Below are positions 51,201-59,084 of a stretch of 62,998 nucleotides of DNA, piece after piece. The stretch's first letter is position 1, and each line of letters opens with the position of its first letter. The notes under the pieces were generated by a model. The model saw only the letters and a program-made list of their open reading frames with translations. It had not been told where the DNA came from and made no database searches. Location of the stretch: the NCBI GenBank assembly GCA_946407895.1, contig CAMJQA010000012.1, positions 1 through 62,998 of the forward strand, given 5' to 3'. The position numbers were made by a program, and so were the translations under genes. This stretch comes from an uncultured Prevotellaceae bacterium (lineage in GTDB: Bacteria; Bacteroidota; Bacteroidia; Bacteroidales; Bacteroidaceae).

Positions 51201-51788
51201 ATGAAACAGAAATCTATGGAAAAGAAAACGAGAAAGAACCGCCTTTGGGCCCTGGCCCTATTGTGCGGCCTGACGACGACTGCCGGCCTGACGAGCTGCC
51301 ACGACGACGTGCCCGAGGAGCCCGAGAAGCCACAGCCGAGCGTAGCACCATCCAAACTGCAAATCAGCGGCACGCACGAGGTTTGGATGTGGACAATCAC
51401 CCTGAAGGAGAACAACTGCAAGCTGACGGGCAAGTGCGAGGGATACACCATAGCCCTGGGCAGCGGCATCGACTCGGTTATGTTCGAGCGGCTGGACGCC
51501 ACCTTCGGAGAGTACGAGCGGATGGACCTGCGCGACAGCGCCGTGCTGACCCTGGGCGCCGAGAGCAAGCTCACCTTCGCCAACTCGAAGAACCTGAGGG
51601 GCTACCCCATCATTGTACAAGGCAGCGACGGCAAGGCCGCCACCCTGCGCATACTGCAGCAGGACGAATCGGAAGTGGCGCCCGAAGCCATATTCCGCCC
51701 CGCAGAGGGATGGCAGCTGCAGAAGTCGGCCAAGACGCTGAAGGACGGAAGCCGCGAAGTGACGGTGAAGGTGGACAAGAAGAAATAA
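51201..51788 (+). CDS. Small hypothetical lipoprotein
   Basis: 195 residues: a basic N-terminus, a hydrophobic segment and lipobox GLTSC (Cys near residue 33). An acidic Pro/Glu linker (DDVPEEPEKPQPSV) leads into a mainly beta domain ending in Lys-rich KVDKKK. I do not recognise a family; it could be a surface-anchored domain protein. TAACTTTG at 51177-51184 with TTTC 20 bp upstream is a likely promoter. A duplicated GC-rich block follows the gene. Confidence 0.8.
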   Translation: MKQKSMEKKTRKNRLWALALLCGLTTTAGLTSCHDDVPEEPEKPQPSVAPSKLQISGTHEVWMWTITLKENNCKLTGKCEGYTIALGSGIDSVMFERLDATFGEYERMDLRDSAVLTLGAESKLTFANSKNLRGYPIIVQGSDGKAATLRILQQDESEVAPEAIFRPAEGWQLQKSAKTLKDGSREVTVKVDKKK

Positions 51789-51837
51789 GGAAACCGGAAA
51801 CCGCACGCCCAGGCCTCAACAGGGCCGGGGCAGGGAG

Positions 51838-51878
51838 AAAAAACCACGCGCCCAGGCCTCGACAGGGACCTGGGCGCG
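51838..51878 (-). terminator. Terminator between the lipoprotein and a glycosyltransferase gene
   Basis: 10-bp arms CGCGCCCAGG (51847-51856) and CCTGGGCGCG (51869-51878), followed on the minus strand by TGG and six T. The motif CGCCCAGGCCTC occurs twice in the gap (about 51807 and 51848). Confidence 0.75.
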
Positions 51879-51897
51879 CAGTTTTATTCATCGGGCA

Positions 51898-52917
51898 TCA
51901 GTCATAAGCCTTGCGGCCCATCCACTTCCCTATGCGGTGCCAGAGGGCACGCAGTATCTGGCGGTAGTTTCCGCGCCGTAGGTTGAGCCACAGCTCCTCC
52001 AGCGAGCGCGCCACCTTGATGCAGGGATGCCTATAGGCCATAATGCGATAGGCACGCTGGCGGTAACGGACGTGCTCAATCACATAGGGCGGATGCAGGA
52101 GCGGGCGCTCGGGCAGCTCGTAGCGGTCCATAGTGAAGATGCGGCGGTATCCGCGGGGCAGCGTCTCCAGCTGACTGCCAAAGTGGGTGCTCCCCGCCGT
52201 AGCGCCCAGGTTGTTTATCATATTGCGGCGCGGCACGATGCACATAGAGCCGGAGAGCAGCAGGTGGGCCCAGAAGATAGTTTCGTAGAAGGCCTTGCCC
52301 TGCGCCCTGTGGCGGCGGCACATAGGCAGGAAGTCGTCCCTGAGGCGGCGCTCGCTGATGAGCTGCTTTATCTGGCCTACGGCCTGCTGGTCATCAAGCC
52401 AGGTATAGTGCTCGTCCCACTGTTCGACGACGCGGCGCCAGCTGGCCCATCCCCAGATGCTGAAGTAGGAGGTGAAGAAATAGTCCTCCCTGACATCCTC
52501 CGTCTGCTCCTCAACGTTGAAGCCCGCTATCATCTCCACGCGCTCGTCGTAGCGGTAGCGCTCCAGCATCTCGCGACAGAAGGAGAAGAAGTCCACCGAG
52601 GGCACATCATCGTCCTCGAGCACCACGCAGCGGTCAACCTGGCTGAAGGCCCACTTCTGCGACATGAACTCCGAGGGGTCGCAGCCGTAATTGCGCTCCT
52701 GGTAGAGCTGGTGGACCTCGCACTCCCAGTCGATTTCGGCCACTACCTCGCGACAGGCCATAATGCCCGGCAGGTCATGCTCGCCGCGGGGCCCGTCCTG
52801 ATAAAGGAAGAGCTTGGTGGGGCGCGCCTCGCGCACTTGCTGAAAGACTTGGCTCAACTGCTCGGGGCGGTTGAAGAAGAGAATAAGAACGGGAACGTCA
52901 ACTAATGCAGGTTTCAT
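51898..52917 (-). CDS. Glycosyltransferase-like protein (HlpA-type GT2)
   Basis: 339 residues. VDVPVLILFFNRPEQLSQVF at the N-terminus, CVVLEDDDVPSVDFFSFCREMLERY near residue 96 and SIWGWASWRRVVEQWDEHY near 150 are the pattern of the proteins annotated as hemolytic protein HlpA-like glycosyltransferases in capsule clusters. The DDD run could hold a metal. The last 40 residues are basic. A duplicated start region precedes it. Confidence 0.82.
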   Translation of the reverse strand: MKPALVDVPVLILFFNRPEQLSQVFQQVREARPTKLFLYQDGPRGEHDLPGIMACREVVAEIDWECEVHQLYQERNYGCDPSEFMSQKWAFSQVDRCVVLEDDDVPSVDFFSFCREMLERYRYDERVEMIAGFNVEEQTEDVREDYFFTSYFSIWGWASWRRVVEQWDEHYTWLDDQQAVGQIKQLISERRLRDDFLPMCRRHRAQGKAFYETIFWAHLLLSGSMCIVPRRNMINNLGATAGSTHFGSQLETLPRGYRRIFTMDRYELPERPLLHPPYVIEHVRYRQRAYRIMAYRHPCIKVARSLEELWLNLRRGNYRQILRALWHRIGKWMGRKAYD

Positions 52918-52952
52918 GGGCGCAAAGTTTCTGGTTTCATGGGTGCAAAGTT
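52910..52952 (-). repeat. Tandem duplication across the start codon of the 51898-52917 gene
   Basis: GGTTTCATGGG(C/T)GCAAAGTT occurs at 52910 and 52933, 23 bp apart. Read on the minus strand, the upstream copy gives an ATG and an eight-codon frame (MKPETLRP-stop) whose TGA overlaps the real start (ATGA). Confidence 0.85.
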
Positions 52953-53086
52953 AAAGATTTGGCGCAATAAAACAAAATTAAACAAGAATTTCTTTTGCAT
53001 TTGCCGCAGAAAACAATAACTTTGCCCTGCCGAAGGAGCGAAACGACACATTATTATATATTATAAGGCTAAACAAGGCAAAGAAA

Positions 53087-53908
53087 ATGAAACGAATACT
53101 TATGACCCTGGCCACGGGATTTGTGGCAATGAGTATGATGGCACAGCAGTACAAGACAATTCCCACGGAGATTTGGCCCCGCAAGGTTCCGGGAGCCCAG
53201 AAGGCAAAGGCCGTTCCCCGACTGACCGACGACCCGGAGCATTGGGCCGAGGTAACGAGCCCCACCCTGGAGTGCTTCAAGCCCGAAGCCGGAAAGAAGA
53301 ACAACCGGGCCGTGGTAGTATGCCCCGGCGGAGGATATCAGATACTGGCCTACGTGAAGGAGGGACAGGAAATTGCCCAGTGGCTGGCCGGCCAGGGCTA
53401 TACGGCCTACGTGCTGGCCTACCGCATACCGGGCCAGCGGGAGGGTGCCCTGCAGGACATCTACCGCAGCATCCGGCTGGTCAGGAGCCAGGGCTTTGAG
53501 CGCGTGGGATGCATAGGCTTCTCGGCCGGAGCCGACCTGTGCTGCCGCGCCAGTACACAGTACGACACGCAGACGTACCCCGAGCAGGACAAGGCCGACA
53601 AGCAGGTGCAGCGCCCCGACTTTGCCATGCTCATCTATCCCGCCTACCTGGCTAACGGAGAGAACAAGACGCTCACGCCTGAGCTCAGGGTGACGAAGGA
53701 GACGACACCGATGTTCGTATTCGGCACGCAGGACGACGTACACAGCGGCCCCAGCACGCCCACCATCCTGGACGCCATGCAGCGCGCCGGTGCACCCATT
53801 GAGGCTCACTTCCTGGTTAACGGAGGCCACGGCTACGGCATGCGCGGCGACGGAGCAGGCAAGATATGGCCAAGGCTGGCTGAAAGCTGGCTGAAAACCT
53901 TGAAGTAG
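53087..53908 (+). CDS. Exported alpha/beta-hydrolase (acetyl-xylan-type esterase)
   Basis: 273-residue exported hydrolase (signal peptide residues 1-19, ending SMMAQ). The oxyanion motif is VVVCPGGGYQ near residue 82. The nucleophile lies in GCIGFSAGADL (GFSAG, Ser near 146), the acid in GTQDDVHSGPS (Asp near 207) and the His in NGGHGYGM (near 247). The family removes acetyl groups from plant or bacterial glycans. It is the first gene of a glycan-related run on both strands. Confidence 0.88.
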   Translation: MKRILMTLATGFVAMSMMAQQYKTIPTEIWPRKVPGAQKAKAVPRLTDDPEHWAEVTSPTLECFKPEAGKKNNRAVVVCPGGGYQILAYVKEGQEIAQWLAGQGYTAYVLAYRIPGQREGALQDIYRSIRLVRSQGFERVGCIGFSAGADLCCRASTQYDTQTYPEQDKADKQVQRPDFAMLIYPAYLANGENKTLTPELRVTKETTPMFVFGTQDDVHSGPSTPTILDAMQRAGAPIEAHFLVNGGHGYGMRGDGAGKIWPRLAESWLKTLK

Positions 53909-53954
53909 CAGGCCGGACGCGCCGCCCCACCACCCACTACCAATCCATCCGTAG

Positions 53955-54037
53955 CTTCAGCAACAGGGAGCCGGGACTTCAGCAACAGGGAGCCGGGATT
54001 TCAGCAACAGGGAGCCGGGACTTCAGCAACGGGGAGT
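53955..54037. repeat. 22-bp tandem array between convergent genes
   Basis: CTTCAGCAACAGGGAGCCGG starts at 53955, 53977, 53999 (first base changed) and 54021 (shortened). The steps are exactly 22 bp. The array runs to within 2 bp of the LicD stop codon. Confidence 0.9.
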
Positions 54038-54038
54038 C

Positions 54039-54890
54039 TTATTCGCCGCGCAAGCCGGCGGAAGGCTTGAAGGTGAGTTTCACTACGTGGTCGCCGCCCA
54101 CCTTGTCCAGGTTGGGCAACTGCATGTAGTTGCCAAACTGCGAGCGGAGCATGTGGTCGGCATCGCGGGGAACGGAGAGCTGCACGCCCTCGAAGTTGTG
54201 CGTCGTCAGCGGGAAGATGTCGCGCTCGTCGTAAACGATGTGGAAGGGGATGCCCATGCTGTAGGTAAGTGTGCGCCCGCCCACAAGCCGGCTCAGGAAG
54301 CTGAGGGCGGGGAAGGTGATGTGCCGGTTGACCCAGGTGATGAGCCTGATGCGGCGCATGGCACGGTCGATGTTGCTGGCCGTGCGGAATATCTTGAAGC
54401 AATGTGCCTGCAATGGTTCCGCCAGTCGGTGAAGCATCAGGTTCTGCCGCTCGAAGGGGAAGATGTCGATGTAGATTCCCCGCTCGCGGAAGACGCGGTC
54501 GTAGGGGCTGGGCTCCTCGAGGATGCTGCCGCGGTCGCGTATCTTGGCAAAGAAGTAGAAGTAGTTGGGGTCGGTGTCGTTCGTCTGCAATGCCATAGAG
54601 GGCGGGAGCTCATCGGGGAGGACTTTCATCAACTTGTCGTAGTCTTCCCGGAGCAGGCCTACGTCGAGGTCGTCGTCCCAGGGGATGAATCCGTTGTGCC
54701 TGATGGCGCCGAGGAGGGTTCCTCCGTACAGGAAGTATCGGATGCCGTGGCGGCGGCATACGTCGTCGAGCAGGGTCACCATCTCCAGCATCTTCAGCTG
54801 GTGGCGGCGAAGGGGGGAGCCATCGGGGTTGAAGCGCGCCCGCAGCTCCTGGGCCGTAGGTGTGTGGGTATTGTCGTTCATAGCCTGCAA
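54039..54890 (-). CDS. LicD-family phosphotransferase
   Basis: 283-residue protein with the LicD signature: [20 protein letters not shown] then [16 protein letters not shown] (about residues 52-85), with [10 protein letters not shown] just before. LicD proteins transfer phosphocholine or a similar phospho-alcohol from a CDP-donor to glycan. A second in-frame Met nine bases downstream is a possible start. The divergent cytidylyltransferase gene could make its CDP-donor. Confidence 0.88.
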   Translation of the reverse strand: MQAMNDNTHTPTAQELRARFNPDGSPLRRHQLKMLEMVTLLDDVCRRHGIRYFLYGGTLLGAIRHNGFIPWDDDLDVGLLREDYDKLMKVLPDELPPSMALQTNDTDPNYFYFFAKIRDRGSILEEPSPYDRVFRERGIYIDIFPFERQNLMLHRLAEPLQAHCFKIFRTASNIDRAMRRIRLITWVNRHITFPALSFLSRLVGGRTLTYSMGIPFHIVYDERDIFPLTTHNFEGVQLSVPRDADHMLRSQFGNYMQLPNLDKVGGDHVVKLTFKPSAGLRGE

Positions 54891-55145
54891 TCTCTGTTAT
54901 AAATATATAATAATGTGTATCTGCTGCCGGCCGGCTGGTGAGCCATAGCATTCTCCTGTGCTACCCTCCCAAGCACACAGACCGGCGCGAAGGGCCGCCA
55001 GAAACGCTTCTTCATTCCACTCATTCCATCGTTTCGATTAGTTTCGGTTGCAAAGTTACAGATTTTTATCCAAAGAATGCACGTATTTACCGTTCATTTT
55101 GAATTTATTTTGTAACTTTGCCGCTGGAAACAAATATCTTTCATT

Positions 55146-55580
55146 ATGACGATAGGTTATACCACTGGTGTTTACGACCTGTTCCACATCGGGCACCTGA
55201 ATCTGCTGAAGAATGCGAAGGGCATGTGCGACAAGCTCATCGTAGGCGTCACCGTCGACGAGCTGGTGGCCTACAAGGGCAAGCGGGCGATGATTCCGTT
55301 TGAGGACCGCATCGAGATTGTACGCTCGTGCAAGTACGTTGATGCCGCCGTGCCGCAGTACGACATGGACAAGCTAGCGGCCTGCAAGAAGCTGGGCGCG
55401 GAGTTCCTGTTCGTGGGCGACGACTGGTACGGCACCGAGAAGTGGAAGGAGTACGAGAAGGAGTTCCTCGAGGCCGGCATACGCATCGTATATTTCCCCT
55501 ATACGAAGGGAATCTCATCCACTCAGATAACCAAGGCCCTGAACATGGTGCGGGGCCAGAACCTGGAAGATGTAAAGTAG
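55146..55580 (+). CDS. Nucleotidyltransferase (glycerol-3-phosphate / choline-phosphate cytidylyltransferase type)
   Basis: 144-residue CTP:phospho-alcohol cytidylyltransferase. GVYDLFHIGHLN (HIGH at 14-17) is the CTP-binding motif, and FVGDDWYGTEKWKEYE and FPYTKGISSTQI near residue 120 (a variant of the RTSFSTG-like block) follow. It resembles TagD, LicC and Bacteroidota relatives. The product could be CDP-glycerol or CDP-choline; the sequence does not decide. Its promoter may be TAACTTTG (about 55115-55122). Confidence 0.88.
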   Translation: MTIGYTTGVYDLFHIGHLNLLKNAKGMCDKLIVGVTVDELVAYKGKRAMIPFEDRIEIVRSCKYVDAAVPQYDMDKLAACKKLGAEFLFVGDDWYGTEKWKEYEKEFLEAGIRIVYFPYTKGISSTQITKALNMVRGQNLEDVK

Positions 55581-55583
55581 ATT

Positions 55584-56627
55584 ATGACAGACAAAGACTT
55601 TTGCTTGAGCAGTTACATAGCCCTGCGCTATATATGGAAGGGCGGCATGGAATTTGCCGACGGCCTCCATCATGAGTTGATAAAGCCCCTGCCGGCCGAG
55701 GAGCGCATACCCGTACATACGGCGGCCGACATCGACCGCGAGATACAGCGCCAGTTTGATTCGCTCTACGAGCTGTTCCCCCGCATAGGCATCCTGCTCT
55801 CCGGCGGCATGGACAGCGCCATCCTGGCCTCCTACCTCCACGAGGGAAGCCACGCCTACACGTTCACGGCCAGCGGCACCGCGGTATTCGACGCCGACCA
55901 GGAACGGGCCGCGCAGTACTGCCGCCGGTTCGGACTGAAGCATCACCTGGTTGACATCAGCTTCGACGACTACAAGGCCATCACGCCAATCGTGATGAAG
56001 ACGAAGTGCGCGCCAGTCCACTCCATCGAGCCTCAGATATACAAGGCCGCGCAGATGGCTATTGCCGACGGCGTGGACCTCATCATCGTGGGCGAGAGCA
56101 GCGACCTCATCTTCGGCGGCATGGACCAGCTGCTGGCAAAGGACTGGCGCTTCGACGAGTTCGTAAGGCGATACACGTTCCTCGAGCCGGAACTTGTGCT
56201 CACGAATCCCGTCAGCATGCTGCCCCTCTTCGAGCAGTACCGCCGGGGCGAGTACATCGACTTCATGCGATTCATGGACGAGGTGTTCTCGGTAGAGAGC
56301 AGCAGCTCGTACCTGAACGCATTCGGCACGGCCCGACTGCCCTACTACGACCCCTACGCCCGGCTCATCATGGCCGAGCCGCTCGACCTCAACCGCGTCC
56401 GCCATGGAGAGCCGAAGTACCTCATCCGCCAGCTCTACGCCATGAAGTACCCCAACCTGCCCGTGCCCGACAAGATTCCCATGCCGCGGCCCGTGGACAT
56501 GATCTTCCGCCACTGGACGGGCCCCACGAGGCCCGAGTTCCGCCCCGACATACCCATGCAGCAGCTCACCGGCAACCAGAAGTGGCAGCTATGGTGCGCC
56601 GAAAGGTTCCTGCAGACGTACTGCTGA
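55584..56627 (+). CDS. Asparagine-synthase-like amidotransferase domain protein
   Basis: 347 residues with the ATP-pyrophosphatase loop SGGMDS at 73-78 and GLKHHLVDISFDDYKAI downstream, plus SIEPQIYKAAQ and GESSDLIFGGMD near 170. There is no N-terminal glutaminase domain (no Cys2 and no class II fold), so it uses ammonia or a different donor. It starts three bases after the cytidylyltransferase and shares its promoter. Similar genes accompany LicD/TagD-type genes in other polysaccharide loci. Confidence 0.82.
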   Translation: MTDKDFCLSSYIALRYIWKGGMEFADGLHHELIKPLPAEERIPVHTAADIDREIQRQFDSLYELFPRIGILLSGGMDSAILASYLHEGSHAYTFTASGTAVFDADQERAAQYCRRFGLKHHLVDISFDDYKAITPIVMKTKCAPVHSIEPQIYKAAQMAIADGVDLIIVGESSDLIFGGMDQLLAKDWRFDEFVRRYTFLEPELVLTNPVSMLPLFEQYRRGEYIDFMRFMDEVFSVESSSSYLNAFGTARLPYYDPYARLIMAEPLDLNRVRHGEPKYLIRQLYAMKYPNLPVPDKIPMPRPVDMIFRHWTGPTRPEFRPDIPMQQLTGNQKWQLWCAERFLQTYC

Positions 56628-56643
56628 GAATCAATAGCCCTAC

Positions 56644-56670
56644 CCCTTCCCCACAGCGGGAAGGGTTTTT
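56644..56670 (+). terminator. Intrinsic terminator after the asparagine-synthase-like gene
   Basis: Stem CCCTTCCC (56644-56651) with GGGAAGGG (56658-56665), then TTTTT and further T. Confidence 0.88.
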
Positions 56671-56752
56671 CTTTTCAGTTTTTTTCAACCCTCTGCAACC
56701 TTTTGCTCCGCTGATGTGTTTATTATAGCAAAAGACAAAGTGAACTGAGAGC

Positions 56753-57232
56753 ATGACACGCGACAACTTCATCCAACTGGTGCGACAGGAGCAGGCCGAA
56801 CTGCGGCGCATACTGCTGGCGCTCTGCCTGGGCGACGAACAGGAGGCTGACGACCTGGCGCAGGACACGTTCCTAAGGGCCTACGAGGCATCGGACCGCT
56901 ATGTGGGCGACGGCGCAGAGTCGGCCTGGCTGAGACGGATTGCGTGGAACTGCTTCCTGAACAGCAGGCGAAGCAGACGGGCTCAGCTGGAAACCGGACT
57001 GGAACGCGCTCAGGACATTCCGGGCAGCAGTCAGGCCGACGCGGCTTTCCGGTACGAAGCACTCTACCAGGCCATTGCGCAGCTCTCGCCAACCGAGCGG
57101 AATGCCGTGCTGCTCCACTACATGGAAGACCGCCCGATAGCGGAAATCGCACAGATCATGAACGTCGCAGAGGGAACCGTCAAGTCCGCCCTCTCACGCG
57201 CTAGAACTCATCTGAAAATCAAACTCAACTGA
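56753..57232 (+). CDS. ECF-type RNA polymerase sigma factor
   Basis: 159 residues. Region 2 is near residues 20-75 (CLGDEQEADDLAQDTFLRAYEA, WLRRIAWNCFLN). Region 4 is near 105-157 (LSPTERNAVLLHYMEDRPIAEIAQIMNVAEGTVKSALSRARTHL). It probably directs RNA polymerase to a small set of envelope-stress or surface genes. The membrane protein after it may be its antagonist. Confidence 0.93.
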   Translation: MTRDNFIQLVRQEQAELRRILLALCLGDEQEADDLAQDTFLRAYEASDRYVGDGAESAWLRRIAWNCFLNSRRSRRAQLETGLERAQDIPGSSQADAAFRYEALYQAIAQLSPTERNAVLLHYMEDRPIAEIAQIMNVAEGTVKSALSRARTHLKIKLN

Positions 57233-57278
57233 ACTGGAACGCAAATTCAACTGAACTGAATCTCAAATTCTACTGACT

Positions 57279-57671
57279 ATGAACGAGAACGAAATAAGGG
57301 AGATGTTTCACGCCTACAGGCCCGAACTCTCCGACGAACAGACTTTCCTGGACAAGCTGACCAGCCGCATGGACCAGGCCGACGATCAGAAAGCCCGTGC
57401 GCAGCAGACCGCCAGCCCGTCAGCACCAGCCACCCGATGGATGCGCTACGCAGCAGCGCAGGCCGCCCTACTCATCATCGGCCTCATCTTCCACTGGCAG
57501 ACCGGCCGGGAAGAACTGCCCTACCGCCCGCTGCCTACTGAGTATTACACGGCAGCCCGCTGGAATGACGAACCAAGTCAGGACCCCTTCGACTCGTACT
57601 ATACGCTCGTCGAGGAGATTCAGCGCAGCGGACAGCAGATTCAGCAGACCATCGCGCAAGTGAAGGAATAG
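57279..57671 (+). CDS. Small membrane protein, possible anti-sigma factor
   Basis: 130 residues: an acidic N-terminal cytosolic region of about 50 residues, one membrane helix (AAAQAALLIIGLIFHW, about 57-72) and a short C-terminal region outside. I recognise no family. Location directly after the ECF gene, 46 bp away, and topology fit an anti-sigma factor (inference). Its C-terminus is Gln-rich. Confidence 0.7.
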   Translation: MNENEIREMFHAYRPELSDEQTFLDKLTSRMDQADDQKARAQQTASPSAPATRWMRYAAAQAALLIIGLIFHWQTGREELPYRPLPTEYYTAARWNDEPSQDPFDSYYTLVEEIQRSGQQIQQTIAQVKE

Positions 57672-57745
57672 GAGAAACAGGAAACCAATGGAGAAGACGT
57701 CTGAAACCAACATAAATCACTAACATTCAAAACTAAAAATAAATC

Positions 57746-58894
57746 ATGAAACGAAGCATAATCCTACTGCCGCTCATTTGCGGCCTCATGATGGCCTGTA
57801 CAGCCGACAGCGAAAAGCAGCACGAGGGAAGCCAGTTCCCTATTGAGCTGGACAAGAACCCCATTACCGATCTGCTCTACGACCTGGAGAAGAACGGCGA
57901 AGGAGGAATCACTTGGAATTTCGAAGGCGGTGAGTACCTGAAGAGCAAAGTAACTTACTACGATGCCCATTTCTACGAGAAGCCCGGCAAAGTGCAGTCG
58001 CCCTCGGAGAAGAAACGAACGGAAATGGAGCGCATCAGAAACGCTTTCGACCGCGCCAGCGAGGAAGGCATAAAGAGCTATCACACTGAACAGCACCTGA
58101 ACGGCATCGATACAGTGCTCTATGCTGTAGCGCTGAAAGAGCTGAGCGGCGAGAAGTCTTCGCTGAGGAATGACTTCGAGAGCAATAATATAAAGTACTA
58201 TAACCTGCAGTACGACGCTGCCCAGGTGGCCACCCTGCGCTTCAACTCCTCGCCCAGCATATATGACTTACGCGTGGAATACGTTACGAAGATCCCCACG
58301 GGCAAGCCCCGCAAGCCGTTCACCCTGAATATCCTGAAGGGAGAGCTGGAGAAATACGTGAAGATGGACAGCGTGAAAACCTACAACGTACACTACAAGT
58401 ACACCGACGAGGAAATACGGCGCTCGGATTCCATGCGTGTGCAGTCCATAGCCGAACATTGGGGCGAGAGACGGCAGAATGTGGAAACCCGGACATGGGA
58501 CGGCGAAACAAGGGGACATCTCTACGTGGTATCCCCCAGCCTGGCCAACCTTGTCGGGAAAGGGATGAAGCAGAAGGTGATGAGCTATTGCTTGGGCATC
58601 CAGGCCAACGAGTCGTACGATCTGAACATGTATGGGAACCTGTCAGACTCCGACGGCAAAGAGTCTGGCCCAATAAACTGGGGATTATCCGTCCGGTCGC
58701 GGACATATCGTTGGGACGAACCCTACGAGGTCATGCACATAACATACCATCCTTTCGACGGACGTCTGTTCATCCTCGTCATCGACCAGATAGATGGCGC
58801 CTACGCACTGCCCGGAAACTGGGAATACTGCATCTCGGCAGTTGACGGCAAGCGTACTTATATCCCGGGAACTCCGGTGGAAATGACGCGATAA
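57746..58894 (+). CDS. Hypothetical lipoprotein of the sigma-factor operon
   Basis: 382 residues; signal peptide with lipobox MMACT (Cys near residue 18). The mature part is charged and mainly helical at first (NPITDLLYDLEKNGEG), with later beta-type stretches such as LLGIQ-like sequence and YALPGNWEYCISAVDG. I do not recognise a known family. It may be a target or sensor of the ECF module. A 22-bp palindromic array follows it. Confidence 0.75.
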   Translation: MKRSIILLPLICGLMMACTADSEKQHEGSQFPIELDKNPITDLLYDLEKNGEGGITWNFEGGEYLKSKVTYYDAHFYEKPGKVQSPSEKKRTEMERIRNAFDRASEEGIKSYHTEQHLNGIDTVLYAVALKELSGEKSSLRNDFESNNIKYYNLQYDAAQVATLRFNSSPSIYDLRVEYVTKIPTGKPRKPFTLNILKGELEKYVKMDSVKTYNVHYKYTDEEIRRSDSMRVQSIAEHWGERRQNVETRTWDGETRGHLYVVSPSLANLVGKGMKQKVMSYCLGIQANESYDLNMYGNLSDSDGKESGPINWGLSVRSRTYRWDEPYEVMHITYHPFDGRLFILVIDQIDGAYALPGNWEYCISAVDGKRTYIPGTPVEMTR

Positions 58895-58948
58895 TCGGCA
58901 GGTTTGTAATCATTTTTTATCGAATTCTATATAAACGGCCCGGAAACC

Positions 58949-59035
58949 GACGCGCGTCGGCTGAAAAATCGACGTACGTCGATTGGAAGATTGACGTACG
59001 TCGATTTGCAAATTGACGTACGTCGATTGAATAAC
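58949..59035. repeat. 22-bp tandem array of GACGTACGTC palindromes
   Basis: Palindromic cores GACGCGCGTC, GACGTACGTC, GACGTACGTC and GACGTACGTC begin at 58949, 58971, 58993 and 59015, each 22 bp apart, with A/T-rich linkers. The array lies in a convergent gap between the lipoprotein and an acyltransferase. Confidence 0.92.
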
Positions 59036-59084
59036 CCACCTATATGGGCCTGCGGGAAGAAGGAGGCGAAGGGAGGGAAAACTG

